Source: Thermococcus sp. MV5
GTDB taxonomy: Archaea; Methanobacteriota_B; Thermococci; Thermococcales; Thermococcaceae
DNA length: 64,000 bases
Direction of reading: 5' to 3'
Assembly (NCBI RefSeq): GCF_012027425.1
Contig: NZ_SNUE01000005.1
Span: forward strand, 1-64,000
Every line of letters starts with the position of its first letter. Positions within the stretch are counted from its first letter, which is position 1. Below are positions 7,058-15,748 of the stretch, piece after piece. The position numbers and the translations under genes were made by a program. The notes under the pieces are model-generated. The model saw only the letters and a program-made list of their open reading frames with translations, ran no database searches and was not told the origin of the DNA.

Positions 7058-8428
7058 ATGGCAATAAAACTTCCCAAAGAGTACGAGATGTTATGTAATC
7101 AGTGTTCAATGAGTTTAACTGGCGGTTGTACAATTCAAGGGGTATGTGGAAAAGATCCAGATCTAAATTCATTACAAGAGGCCTTATTGTATGGGATCAA
7201 AGGCACTTCGGCCTATTACTATCATGCTCTTGAGGTTGGTTACGACGATCCGAGAATAGGACACTTCCTCGGAGAGGCTCTTTACTCAACGCTTACTAAC
7301 GTCAACTTCGACAAGAATCGCTTCCTTGAGCTTATTCTTGAGAATGGCAGGGTTCATCTTGAGGCAATGAAGCTTTTGGACAAAGCATATGTGGAGGCTT
7401 ATGGAAGGCCTGAACCGACTTGGGTTCCAACAGGAAGCTTTGAGGGACATGGAATCCTTGTAACTGGTCACAGTTACCGAGCTTTATATGAACTCTTGAG
7501 TCAAATAGAGGAAAAAGACCTCGAAGATGAGCTAAAGGTTTATACTCATGCTGAAATGTTCCCCGCTCATGCTTATCCTGAACTTAAGAAATTCAAAAGT
7601 CTCGTTGCTAACTGGGGTGGGAGCTGGCTCTATCAGAAAAAAGAATTTGCAGAGTTCCCAGGAGTAATCCTCGGTACAAGTAACTGTGTGCAACAACCAG
7701 CTAAAGCTTATCAAGATAGAATGTTTACTACTGGAATAGCTGGCCTTGAGGGTGTTCCTCATGTACAAGATTATAACTTTGAACCTCTGATTGAGAGGGC
7801 TCTTAAGACACCAAAAATGAAAAACATTGAGGGAGAAAATCTACTTACAGGTTTTCATCACACCAACGTGCTTGCTCTTAAAGATAAACTAATTGAACTC
7901 ATAAATGAAGGCAAAATAAGACATATTTTCGTCGTTGGTGGATGTGATACTCCGCATAAGGGAATGGGATATTATGAGAAACTCACCGAGCTGATCCCTG
8001 AGGATGCCCTTATACTCTCAGCTGCTTGTGGAAAGTTCCGTTACAATGCAAGAAATTATGGCACCATTGATGGAATTCCAAGGTTTCTCGACTTCGGTCA
8101 GTGCAACAACGTTTATTCGATAATTGAAATTGCTGTTGCTCTAGCGAACGAGCTCGGAACTGATGTAAACTCTCTTCCGGTTAGCATAGTGCTCAGTTGG
8201 ATGGAGCAAAAGGCAATTGGAATACTCTACACGCTCCTTTACCTTGGAATTAAGGGCATTTACATAGGTCCAAGGCCTCCGGAGTTCTTAACTCCGGGAG
8301 TCTTTGAAATTTTGAGGAAACAGTTTGACTTAAGACTTACAGGTGACCCTGAAAATGACCTGAAGGACATGCTTAACAAAGGTGTAAAAATAGAAGGGGG
8401 CTCCGCTCTGGCGGAGGAGCTCGATTGA
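7058..8428 (+). CDS. hcp: Hybrid cluster protein (Hcp; NO/hydroxylamine reductase)
   Basis: This 456-residue protein is a short, class III-type hybrid cluster protein. Cys13, Cys16, Cys24 and Cys30 (spacing C-x2-C-x7-C-x5-C) bind the [4Fe-4S] cluster. The hybrid cluster ligands are seen in GTSNCVQQP, VGGCDTPHKG, SAACGKFRYN and FGQCNNVYS, with the TGHSYRALYE segment upstream. The family reduces nitric oxide or hydroxylamine and counters nitrosative stress in anaerobes. TGGAGGTGAGG precedes the ATG. Its promoter carries the shared palindrome, and the neighbours are flavodiiron and hemerythrin-type proteins, so a role in NO or oxygen detoxification is strongly suggested by context. Confidence 0.95.
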   Translation: MAIKLPKEYEMLCNQCSMSLTGGCTIQGVCGKDPDLNSLQEALLYGIKGTSAYYYHALEVGYDDPRIGHFLGEALYSTLTNVNFDKNRFLELILENGRVHLEAMKLLDKAYVEAYGRPEPTWVPTGSFEGHGILVTGHSYRALYELLSQIEEKDLEDELKVYTHAEMFPAHAYPELKKFKSLVANWGGSWLYQKKEFAEFPGVILGTSNCVQQPAKAYQDRMFTTGIAGLEGVPHVQDYNFEPLIERALKTPKMKNIEGENLLTGFHHTNVLALKDKLIELINEGKIRHIFVVGGCDTPHKGMGYYEKLTELIPEDALILSAACGKFRYNARNYGTIDGIPRFLDFGQCNNVYSIIEIAVALANELGTDVNSLPVSIVLSWMEQKAIGILYTLLYLGIKGIYIGPRPPEFLTPGVFEILRKQFDLRLTGDPENDLKDMLNKGVKIEGGSALAEELD

Positions 8429-8430
8429 GC

Positions 8431-8922
8431 TCACTTTTTCAATTTTTTAAGCTTTTCCAAAAGTTTTTCAAACTTCTTATCGGAGAGATTGCTCAATTCT
8501 TTGGCCTCTCTCAGTGTTATTGTTCTGGCGAGGGTTTTTCTCAGCGTTTCGTCTTTTAGCGGAGTGAAGCCGTATTCAATAAGCACTTCGAGGGCTTTGG
8601 GATATCTATCTATAAGCATCCCGACGTTTGTGTCCCCGTTTATCTCAATTTCACCTGCACACTCCACATCACTTGGTCCTGAAATCTCCCTAGCATTCCC
8701 TTCGTTCCATATCTTCAGGATGTAGGCACCTCCCGCATCTTTCAGCTCATATCTATAGCCCGCCTCTTCAAGCTTGGACAGGATGTCTTTGAACGGCCTG
8801 TCGCTAATTGCCTCAATTTCTTCTCCCTCTTTCAAATCTTTTAGGGCTTCAACTATCCTAACTACAGGCTCTGGAGGTTTCAACCCTCTCACGTCCAAAA
8901 CTGCTTTAATGTTTATGTGCAT
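8431..8922 (-). CDS. DUF2249-DUF1858 two-domain protein
   Basis: This 163-residue protein has an N-terminal TusA/SirA-like DUF2249 domain (VLDVRGLKPPEPVVRIVEAL, residues 6-75, with Pro-Pro in place of the Cys-Pro of TusA, so no sulfur-carrier Cys). Its C-terminal DUF1858 domain (NVGMLIDRYPKALEVLIEYGF) is the kind found at the N terminus of ScdA/YtfE-type di-iron repair proteins. It is convergent with hcp and divergent from the flavodiiron gene; the operator at 8938 lies at its promoter. The ATG at 8922 is chosen over an in-frame TTG six nt upstream. The cluster context suggests a role in NO or Fe-S stress; the biochemical activity is unknown. Confidence 0.75.
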   Translation of the reverse strand: MHINIKAVLDVRGLKPPEPVVRIVEALKDLKEGEEIEAISDRPFKDILSKLEEAGYRYELKDAGGAYILKIWNEGNAREISGPSDVECAGEIEINGDTNVGMLIDRYPKALEVLIEYGFTPLKDETLRKTLARTITLREAKELSNLSDKKFEKLLEKLKKLKK

Positions 8923-8937
8923 CACCAAAGAAATGTA

Positions 8938-8951
8938 ATGACAGATGTCAT
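8938..8951 (-). promoter_or_regulatory. Palindromic operator, copy 3 (DUF2249 gene)
   Basis: ATGACAGATGTCAT is identical in sequence to the copy before hcp. It lies 16 nt upstream of the start codon at 8922 and 63 nt from the copy at 9001. Confidence 0.75.
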
Positions 8952-9000
8952 ATAAACTTTGCTGGGCCGAGATGAGTAGAAAGGTTTAAAAGTTATGTGT

Positions 9001-9014
9001 ATGACATATGTCAT
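9001..9014 (+). promoter_or_regulatory. Palindromic operator, copy 4 (flavodiiron gene)
   Basis: ATGACATATGTCAT is a fully symmetrical 14-mer. With a TATA box TTTAAA at 8985-8990 the transcript should begin near 9010, so the operator covers the start point. Confidence 0.8.
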
Positions 9015-9027
9015 GAAGGTGAATATA

Positions 9028-10209
9028 ATGAAAACTGTGAAAATTGTTGGGGGAGTTTACTGGGTTGGAATTAAGGACTGGAACAGAAGGATATTCGATT
9101 CTTTGATCCCTCTGCCAGAAGGGACTTCCTACAACTCCTATCTGGTAGTTGGAAGCGAAAAATCGGCTCTTATAGATACCGTAAATCCTGGTTTTGAGGA
9201 AGAGCTTGAGGAGAAAATAAATGAGATTGTAAACGTGGGCGACATTGATTATATAGTAATGAACCACGCCGAACCCGACCATTCAGGTACAATTCCGTAT
9301 CTACTGGAAAAAAATGAGAAGGTAGTTCTAATCGCAACTGAAAAAGGTGCGGATATGGCAAAGGCCTACTATGATGTTCCCGATGAGAGAATAATGATTG
9401 TGAAGGATGGTGATGTCATCTCCCTTGGAGGAAAGACCCTTATGTTCATAGAGGCGCCATGGCTTCACTGGCCCGAGACTATGTTTACCTATCTTGTCGA
9501 GGACAAAATACTCTTTCCGTGCGACTTCTTCGGGGCCCATCTTGCGTGGGGCTTTTACGACGATGAGGTGCCCGACATTTTAACGCATGCCCAGAGGTAC
9601 TTCGGCGAGATAATGATGCCCTTCTCCGCCATGGCCAAAAAAGCACTTCGGAAGATTGAGAATCTTGAGATTGATATAATCGCCCCGAGCCACGGCCCGG
9701 TATACAGAAATCCCGAGAGAATAATTGAGGCGTATAAAAGGTGGAGCAGCGGAGAAACGAAGGAAAAGGTTCTGATAGCATACGTGAGCATGTGGAAAGC
9801 CAATGAGAGAATGGTGAGGGAGCTTGCTGCACTCTTGACCGCGGAAGGGGTGGATGTGAAAGTTTATAACCTTGTAAACGCGGACATAGGGGAAATCGCC
9901 AAAGACCTCGTGGACTCGGCGGTGATAGTTCTGGCAGCTCCAACCGTCCTTGGGGGTGCTCATCCCCTAGCAATCTATGCTGCGTACCTTGTAAAGGCTC
10001 TCAGACCTCCCGCAAAATATGCGGTGATAATAGGTTCCCACGGGTGGCACGGGAGGAGCAGGGATTCTCTCCTCGAGGTGCTCAAGGATTCAAAGCTTGA
10101 GCTTCTTGGCAGTCTTGATGTTCGTGCAAGGCCGAGGGAGGGAGATTATGAGGAGCTCCGTCAGCTGGCTCAACTCATCACAGAAAAAGTTAGGGGTGGT
10201 GTGGAATGA
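9028..10209 (+). CDS. fprA: Flavodiiron protein (NO/O2 reductase, FprA type)
   Basis: This 393-residue flavodiiron protein has a metallo-beta-lactamase domain with di-iron ligands at His80, Glu82, Asp84, His85 (NHAEPDHSGT), His147 (APWLHWPE), Asp166 (PCDFFGAH) and His222 (APSHGPVY), followed by a flavodoxin domain from about residue 245 (VLIAYVSMWKANERM). The family reduces oxygen to water or NO to N2O. The ATG at 9028 is set by AAGGTGA five nt before it; an earlier in-frame start at 8995 would lie on the operator and upstream of the likely transcript start. It overlaps the DUF438 gene by 4 nt, so the two form an operon. Confidence 0.95.
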   Translation: MKTVKIVGGVYWVGIKDWNRRIFDSLIPLPEGTSYNSYLVVGSEKSALIDTVNPGFEEELEEKINEIVNVGDIDYIVMNHAEPDHSGTIPYLLEKNEKVVLIATEKGADMAKAYYDVPDERIMIVKDGDVISLGGKTLMFIEAPWLHWPETMFTYLVEDKILFPCDFFGAHLAWGFYDDEVPDILTHAQRYFGEIMMPFSAMAKKALRKIENLEIDIIAPSHGPVYRNPERIIEAYKRWSSGETKEKVLIAYVSMWKANERMVRELAALLTAEGVDVKVYNLVNADIGEIAKDLVDSAVIVLAAPTVLGGAHPLAIYAAYLVKALRPPAKYAVIIGSHGWHGRSRDSLLEVLKDSKLELLGSLDVRARPREGDYEELRQLAQLITEKVRGGVE

Positions 10210-11540
10210 CCGAGCTTTTGAAGAACCGAGAATATAAGAAGGAAAAAATGAAAGAGCTTTTGAAGAAGATCCACAAAGGTGAAAATGTAGAAAAGCTTAA
10301 GGAAGAGTTTAAGGATTTATTGAGAAGTATTTCACCACTAGAAATCCCTCTCATTGAGCAAGAGCTTGTTAAAGAAGGTATCTCTGCATATGAGATAGCT
10401 AAAATGTGTGATATTCACGTGGAGCTTTTTAGGGAAGCTGTCTCTGGAGTTGGTGAAAAAGAGAGGGAACTTCCAGATGGTCATCCTTTGAGGACGCTCT
10501 ATGAGGAGAATAGGGAGATAACAAAAGATGCTGAGATGGTGAACTTATATGCATCAACATTGGCGGCTACAAAGGATGAGAATATGAAAAAAGAGATTCT
10601 GGGGGTTCTGGAGGGACTTGCAAATCAGTTAAGAGTTATTGGCTTCACCCACTACACCAGGGAAGAGATGTTGATATTCCCTTACTTGGAGAGACGAGGC
10701 ATAACGGCAGTACCCACAGTTCTTTGGAGAAAGCACGATGAAAATAGAGTGATGATAAAACAGTTTATTGAGATCTTAAATAGGGCTGATGAAATGCAGT
10801 GGGAAGAGTTTGCAAATACAGTTAAAGAAAAGGCCCAAGAATTGTCAAGGGCAATTATAGACATGGTTTTTAGGGAAGATAATATTCTTTACCCCACTCT
10901 TAGAGCCCTCTTGAGTGAGGGAGAGTGGAGGGCTATTAAAGAGCAGGAGAATATGATCGGCTACTATAAAGTGAAGCCGGGTGATGAATGGAGGCCTAAA
11001 GAAAGGCCCCTTCAGCCATATGAGATTGATCCCACATTAACAGCGGAGCAGATATTAGGCCTACCCAAAGAAATGCAGATGGTTCTTAGAGGTCAAAAAC
11101 TTGAGGCTGATAGAACAGAGGTTAAGCGAGAGGGTGATCTTGAACTAGAAACTGGCTATCTGAGTATAGAAGAGCTGAATGCAATATTTAAGCATTTGCC
11201 GATTGACATAACTTTCGTAGATAAAGACGATAGGGTAAGATTTTTTTCAGGTGGAGAAAGGATATTCGCTAGGACTCCTTCAGTGATTGGAAGACCAGTT
11301 CAACTCTGTCATCCACCGAAGAGTGTCCATATTGTGAACAGAATCCTCACAGCTTTTAAGGAAGGTGCTAAAAATAAAGCTGAGTTTTGGATTAAAATGG
11401 GGCCAAGGTATGTGTACATTCTCTACGTGCCAGTAAGAGACAAGAAGGGCAACTACCTTGGGACTTTGGAGGTCACCATGGATATTGCCAAGTATAAAGA
11501 AATTGAAGGTGAGAGAAGGCTTCTTGATTGGGGTGATTGA
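10206..11540 (+). CDS. DUF438 / hemerythrin-HHE / PAS sensor-like protein
   Basis: This 444-residue protein has an N-terminal DUF438 helical domain (residues 1-80), a hemerythrin-like HHE domain with GHPLRTLYEENREI, FTHYTREEMLIFPYLE and WRKHDENRVM (residues 95-190), and a C-terminal PAS domain from about 315 (IFKHLPIDITFVDKDDRV, GRPVQLCHPP). The HHE domain would bind a di-iron centre for O2 or NO, and the PAS domain, with its LCHPP loop, could hold haem or another sensor ligand. The first codon overlaps the stop of the flavodiiron gene (ATGA). Cotranscription points to a partner in oxygen or NO handling; no output domain such as a kinase is present. Confidence 0.9.
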   Translation: MTELLKNREYKKEKMKELLKKIHKGENVEKLKEEFKDLLRSISPLEIPLIEQELVKEGISAYEIAKMCDIHVELFREAVSGVGEKERELPDGHPLRTLYEENREITKDAEMVNLYASTLAATKDENMKKEILGVLEGLANQLRVIGFTHYTREEMLIFPYLERRGITAVPTVLWRKHDENRVMIKQFIEILNRADEMQWEEFANTVKEKAQELSRAIIDMVFREDNILYPTLRALLSEGEWRAIKEQENMIGYYKVKPGDEWRPKERPLQPYEIDPTLTAEQILGLPKEMQMVLRGQKLEADRTEVKREGDLELETGYLSIEELNAIFKHLPIDITFVDKDDRVRFFSGGERIFARTPSVIGRPVQLCHPPKSVHIVNRILTAFKEGAKNKAEFWIKMGPRYVYILYVPVRDKKGNYLGTLEVTMDIAKYKEIEGERRLLDWGD

Positions 11541-11544
11541 AGTG

Positions 11545-11853
11545 ATGGTTGTTAAAGCTGAAGAGGCTGAGAGGGTTGAAAACCCCCATGGGGTGGATGT
11601 TAGAGCTCTGTTGAGAAGGGAAAACGTTAAGGTAATGGTGGTGATATTAAACCCGAAAGAGGAGCTTAAAAGACATACTACTCCAGTAGATGCTTTTATT
11701 TATATTTTAAAAGGGAATGCCCTTGTAGAGGTTGGAGAAGAAAAAGAAAATGTGAAGAAAGATACTTTGGTCTTTCTTCCAAAGGATGTTCCACATGCGG
11801 TTAAGAATGTTGGTGGTTTGTCATTAAAATTTTTGATAATAAAACTTGGTTGA
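11545..11853 (+). CDS. Small cupin-domain protein
   Basis: This 102-residue protein is a single cupin barrel. ELKRHTTPVDAFIYILKGNALVEVGEE is the first cupin motif (His plus the metal-side Glu replaced by Asp-Ala) and LVFLPKDVPHAVKNVGG the second, with its His. Metal binding is likely but substrate unknown. It begins four nt after the DUF438 gene, with GGTGA at 11532-11536 inside that gene, so it is the third gene of the flavodiiron operon. Confidence 0.8.
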   Translation: MVVKAEEAERVENPHGVDVRALLRRENVKVMVVILNPKEELKRHTTPVDAFIYILKGNALVEVGEEKENVKKDTLVFLPKDVPHAVKNVGGLSLKFLIIKLG

Positions 11854-11863
11854 CATTTTTTCC

Positions 11864-11890
11864 CCCTAAAGTCCGGGCTTTCAGAGGAAA
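11864..11890 (-). repeat. Weak hairpin element, possibly TnpB guide-RNA scaffold relic
   Basis: Read on the minus strand, this segment begins GAAAGCCCGG and continues through ACTTTAGGGGGAA. It resembles the GAAAGCC...GGGG core of the elements at 30.4, 43.7 and 55.2 kb but lacks the GGAGG-TCAG end. It may equally be the terminator region of the cupin gene. Confidence 0.2.
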
Positions 11891-11940
11891 AAGTAATCTA
11901 TATATCTTTATGGCATATATAATATAATGAGGTGTATATA

Positions 11941-13011
11941 GTGGGGAATATATTTAAAAAACGGATCGAGCGTTTTCAGAGTCTCCTTAAAAGGGAGGGA
12001 ATTGATGGTGCTGTCATAAGAACACTTTCAACTTTTGTTTACTTTACAGGTACAAAGTGGCTCAGACCCAGTCTTTTGATACCTGCCGAGGGCCAACCCA
12101 TAGTCATTGTGGCTAAAGGAGAAGCTGAGCTTTTTAGAGAGAGAAGCTGGATTGAAAATATTATAGAGTTTCAAAAGACCGAAGAGCTGATGGCAAATGT
12201 CACAGTATGGATAAAGAAAAATGGTTTCTCAAAGATTGGAATGGAGTTTAGCGTTGAAAGGGACTCATACGTCTTATTTTTCGAATTGTTCAAAAAACTT
12301 AATCCTGAAGTGGAAATAATGGATGTCAGAGGCCTTTCTATGGAACTGAGAATGATAAAAGATGATTGGGAACTTGAGAACATTAGAAAGGCAGGGAAAA
12401 TAGCTGTAAAAGGTATGAAAGTAGCTGAGGAAGAGATAAAACCTGGAAAAAGTGAACTTCAGATAGCAGCAGAAATAACCAGAGAACTCATGCTCAACGG
12501 TAGCGAAGAACCAAAGGTTTATGTGGCAGCAACTCCAAGAGCACATGCTGAGCCATTTAGAGATGTTAAGGTGAAAGAGGGAAGAATAGTATCAGTGGTT
12601 ATAGGAGCAGACTGGAACCACTATTATGCCAACATCACCCGCTCATTTCCGGTGGGAGAGATAAGCGAAAGGGGTAGAAAGGCAATCGAGGCAATGGAAA
12701 ATGCTTATAGGGTGAGTATTGAACGCACAAAGCCAGGGGTTAAGTTCATTCAGGTTGAAAAAGAAATTGAAAGGATCTATCATGAGAAGGGGCTTGAGAA
12801 GTACTACATAGTGGGCTATACCCATGGCGTTGGATTACTAATTGAAGAAGATCCCATAACCACGATAGTAGTCCCACATAGAGCAATGGTAGCAAAAGAA
12901 GGAATGGTTCTAGCAATGGTTCATGCTCCGCTCATGATACCCGAAGGAGCAGTAAAAAAGGAGGACACTTTTATAATGGGCAAAAAATTGGAAAACGTAA
13001 CGGAATACTAG
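11941..13011 (+). CDS. M24-family peptidase-like protein with lost metal ligands
   Basis: This 356-residue protein has the two-domain creatinase/prolidase architecture: N-terminal domain to about residue 125, then the pita-bread fold. The metal site is altered. The usual D-x-G and D-[IM]-T-R aspartates read V-I-G and N-I-T-R (VVIGADWNHYYANITRSF), the His of THGVG is kept, the second motif His is missing (LLIEE), the Glu of EPG is a His (AMVHAPLMIP) and only the last Glu (KKEDTF) remains. It therefore probably lacks dinuclear-metal peptidase activity. The GTG at 11941 follows GAGGTG by six nt; the TATA box is near 11910. Confidence 0.8.
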   Translation: MGNIFKKRIERFQSLLKREGIDGAVIRTLSTFVYFTGTKWLRPSLLIPAEGQPIVIVAKGEAELFRERSWIENIIEFQKTEELMANVTVWIKKNGFSKIGMEFSVERDSYVLFFELFKKLNPEVEIMDVRGLSMELRMIKDDWELENIRKAGKIAVKGMKVAEEEIKPGKSELQIAAEITRELMLNGSEEPKVYVAATPRAHAEPFRDVKVKEGRIVSVVIGADWNHYYANITRSFPVGEISERGRKAIEAMENAYRVSIERTKPGVKFIQVEKEIERIYHEKGLEKYYIVGYTHGVGLLIEEDPITTIVVPHRAMVAKEGMVLAMVHAPLMIPEGAVKKEDTFIMGKKLENVTEY

Positions 13012-13014
13012 AGA

Positions 13015-13830
13015 TTAGAACACTCCTGTCCCAATTCCACAAATCTTCGCAAATGGACATATAGAACAGTCTTCAGTGTATGGTTCTAAAGGAGGTTCAC
13101 CTTTAATGGCTTTTGTAATCTCCTTAGCTCTCTCCATATTTTCATCATCGCCCTCTAGGACAAGAGTAACGCTTCCTTCTGCGCCCCCGGCTCCTCCAGA
13201 TGCTATGGGAATTGCATCAACGTTAGCTAGGATGTCATAGGCCTCCACTTCCGTAACTGGAATGGCATGTGGGATTGGAACTAGTGCAGCATAGAGACCT
13301 GTTCCCCAATCAAAAGAATGAATGCCTGTAAGTTTGGCACTAACCTCAACTGGTGTAGGAGTGAACTTCTCAAGGCTTATTGGGGTTATCGTAATGACTC
13401 CCTTTGTTATTGTCCATCCAAAGGTTTTTCCTATTGTTCCACCATCAGGAGCAGCTGCAAAAACAGCTACATTCCAGTTTTGGTCTATTGCATTTGCTCC
13501 TTTTATAAATACATCATCTGGGCCCATCTCCTTTAGAGCCTCTAAGGGTTCACCTTCGTATGGTTTTCCTTTGTAAAGAACAAGATGTTTTGGCCATGTC
13601 TTTTTTGCCGTTACACATGTTCTCCCTTTGCTTATAACTCCCACTGTCCACTTCTCTTTTTCGATTTTTTCCCCTAAAATTTCCTCTGCTACATATGCGG
13701 CAGTTGTCCCAGTGGCAATATATACAAAACCGTTTTCGAGGGCATGTTGCACTTCTTCAAGTGCCACTATAGCTTTAGCAATTAAGCGTTTGCTTTCAGT
13801 GGGAGTAAGAGTAACAAGGGCTCTTTTCAT
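13015..13830 (-). CDS. Conserved-looking archaeal protein of unknown function, C-terminal Cys motif
   Basis: This codes for 271 residues and I do not recognise the family. The N-terminal half has a Rossmann-like or kinase-like feel (FVYIATGTTAAYVAEEILG) and the middle has several Gly-rich loops (APDGGTIGKTFGW, IASGGAGGAEGSVTLVLEG). The C terminus ends in DCSICPFAKICG, a C-x2-C-x5-C motif that could bind metal or an Fe-S cluster. No signal peptide or membrane segment is present. The ATG at 13830 lies six nt after GAGGTG. It converges on the M24-like gene with three nt between stops. Confidence 0.7.
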   Translation of the reverse strand: MKRALVTLTPTESKRLIAKAIVALEEVQHALENGFVYIATGTTAAYVAEEILGEKIEKEKWTVGVISKGRTCVTAKKTWPKHLVLYKGKPYEGEPLEALKEMGPDDVFIKGANAIDQNWNVAVFAAAPDGGTIGKTFGWTITKGVITITPISLEKFTPTPVEVSAKLTGIHSFDWGTGLYAALVPIPHAIPVTEVEAYDILANVDAIPIASGGAGGAEGSVTLVLEGDDENMERAKEITKAIKGEPPLEPYTEDCSICPFAKICGIGTGVF

Positions 13831-13977
13831 GAAAATCACCTCATTAAATTTTGTATCTTAGCCTTATTAAAATTGTGGAAAAGGGAATAAACGATAGTTT
13901 ATGGGCTGCTTCATAGATAGTTAAAAGCGTAAAGTTTAAATATTTTCATTTCATAATTTCATTTGGTGGGGTGTGGT

Positions 13978-14586
13978 ATGAGGCTCTATCGAACAGGAGA
14001 AGCATCACGACGCTTGGGCATCAGCAAACCAACGCTCCTCAGAAAAATCAAAACCGGCGAAATCAAAGCCTACCGGGTCGGGAGAGAATACCGCATTCCC
14101 GAAAGCGAAATCAAAAGACTTCTTGAGGGCAAAACCCTCGATAAAGTCGTTATTTACGCAAGAGTCTCAAGCCGAGACCAGAAAGAGGACTTGGAGCGGC
14201 AAGTAGAATACCTCAAAAACTACTGCTCCGCCAAAGGCTATCAAGTCATCAAAATCCTTACAGACATTTCATCAGGCTTAAACGAAAATAGACGGGGCTT
14301 AAAACAACTCTTCAAATTGGTTGAGGGTGGAGAAGTTGGGAAAGTCGTGGTAACCTACAGGGACAGGCTCACCCGCTTTGGCTTCAAATACCTTGAGCAA
14401 TACTTCAACTCTCACGGTGTTGAAATTGAAGTCATCTTTGATGATGAAGAGAAAACGCCAGGAAAGGAACTCGTTGAGGATTTGTTAGCCATTGTAACTT
14501 CCTTCGCTGGAAAACTTTATGGAGCTCGTTCTCATAAGAAAAAGCGTCTTGTAGAGGCGGTAAAGAATGCCCTCAGAGACGATTAA
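13978..14586 (+). CDS. tnpA: IS607 TnpA serine recombinase
   Basis: This 202-residue transposase has a MerR/excisionase-like helix-turn-helix at residues 1-45 (YRTGEASRRLGISKPTLLRKIKTG) followed by a resolvase catalytic domain: VIYARVSSRDQKEDLERQ carries the nucleophilic Ser and the paired Arg, and VVVTYRDRLTRFGF the second conserved Arg cluster. It would bind the element ends and carry out recombination through a circular intermediate. The ATG at 13978 is preferred over an in-frame start at 13963. It overlaps tnpB. Confidence 0.92.
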   Translation: MRLYRTGEASRRLGISKPTLLRKIKTGEIKAYRVGREYRIPESEIKRLLEGKTLDKVVIYARVSSRDQKEDLERQVEYLKNYCSAKGYQVIKILTDISSGLNENRRGLKQLFKLVEGGEVGKVVVTYRDRLTRFGFKYLEQYFNSHGVEIEVIFDDEEKTPGKELVEDLLAIVTSFAGKLYGARSHKKKRLVEAVKNALRDD

Positions 14587-15748
14587 ACTGACAGCTAAAT
14601 TCAAGCTCAAAAACCCTCCGGAAGGGTTAGACGACCTCTTCTCCACTTACCGGGAGGTTGTGAATTATCTCATCACTTACGCCTTTGAGAACAACATCAC
14701 CAGCTTTTACAGGCTGAAAAGAGAAACATACAAGAGCCTTCGGGAGGAGTATCGGGAGCTACCGAGCCACTACCTCTACACGGCCTGTCAAATGGCCACG
14801 TCGATTTATAAGAGCTACAGAAAGAGGAAAAGGAAAGGGAAAGCTAAAGGCAGGCCCGTTTTTAAGAAGAGCGTCATAATGCTGGACGACCACCTGTTCA
14901 AGCTCGACCTTGAAAAAGGGATAATCAAGCTCTCAACTCCCAATGGGAGAATTCCCTTAGAGTTTTATCCGGCAAAGTATCACGAGCGGTTCAGGGAGTG
15001 GAAGGTTGGTCAGGCTTGGCTCATCAAAACGCCCGAGGGGATCTTCATCAACGTGGTCTTTTCAAAGGAGGTTGAAGTTAGAGAACCCAAAGCTTTCGTT
15101 GGAGTGGACTTGAATGAGAATAATGTTACTTTAAGTCTCCCAAATGGTGAGTTCGTGCAAATCATTACCCACGAGCGGGAGGTTAGGACTGCTTATTACC
15201 TCAAGAGGCGGAGGATTCAGAGGAAGATAAGGGCCGGAAGGCAAAGGAAGGGACTCCTTGAGAAATATGGAGAGCGGGAGAGGAACAGGCTTAACGACCT
15301 TTACCATAAGTTGGCCAACAAAATCGTCGAGCTGGCTGAAAAGTATGGTGGTATTGCTCTGGAGGATTTGACTGAGATTAGGAGTTCGATAAGGTATTCT
15401 GCTGAGATGAATGGCAGGCTTCACCGCTGGAGCTTCCTGAAGCTCCAGAGCATTATCGAATACAAGGCTAAGCTGAAGGGTGTTAGGGTCGTTTTCGTGA
15501 ATCCCGCTTACACTTCCTCCATGTGCCCGGTATGTGGGGAAAAGTTAAGCCCGAATGGGTGCAGGGTTTTGAAGTGTCCAAACTGTGGGTTTGAGGCCGA
15601 CCGTGATGTGGTCGGCTCTTTTAATATCTCTGTTAGGGCCTTGAAGATGTGGGGAGTAACCGTTCCCCCCGAAAGCCACCCGATGAAGACGGGAGGGTGG
15701 AAGCCTACCCGTTACGAAATTAACACACTACACACAATTAACGGGTAG
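14567..15748 (+). CDS. tnpB: TnpB RNA-guided nuclease of IS607
   Basis: This 393-residue TnpB has the RuvC-like catalytic triad intact: Asp in VGVDLNENNV, Glu in IALEDLTEIR and Asp in ADRDVVGSFNI. The zinc ribbon is also intact (CPVCGEKLSPNGCRVLKCPNCG). TnpB proteins are guided by an RNA from the 3' end of their own transcript (omega RNA) and cut the donor site after excision, which keeps the element in the population. It starts inside tnpA with a 20-nt overlap. The stop codon lies within a 12-bp inverted repeat. Confidence 0.93.
   Translation: MPSETIKLTAKFKLKNPPEGLDDLFSTYREVVNYLITYAFENNITSFYRLKRETYKSLREEYRELPSHYLYTACQMATSIYKSYRKRKRKGKAKGRPVFKKSVIMLDDHLFKLDLEKGIIKLSTPNGRIPLEFYPAKYHERFREWKVGQAWLIKTPEGIFINVVFSKEVEVREPKAFVGVDLNENNVTLSLPNGEFVQIITHEREVRTAYYLKRRRIQRKIRAGRQRKGLLEKYGERERNRLNDLYHKLANKIVELAEKYGGIALEDLTEIRSSIRYSAEMNGRLHRWSFLKLQSIIEYKAKLKGVRVVFVNPAYTSSMCPVCGEKLSPNGCRVLKCPNCGFEADRDVVGSFNISVRALKMWGVTVPPESHPMKTGGWKPTRYEINTLHTING

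Noticed and set aside
9485..9973. 162-codon minus-strand frame inside the flavodiiron gene
   Set aside because: Pro/Ser/Arg-rich antisense shadow over conserved FDP coding sequence; no start signal.
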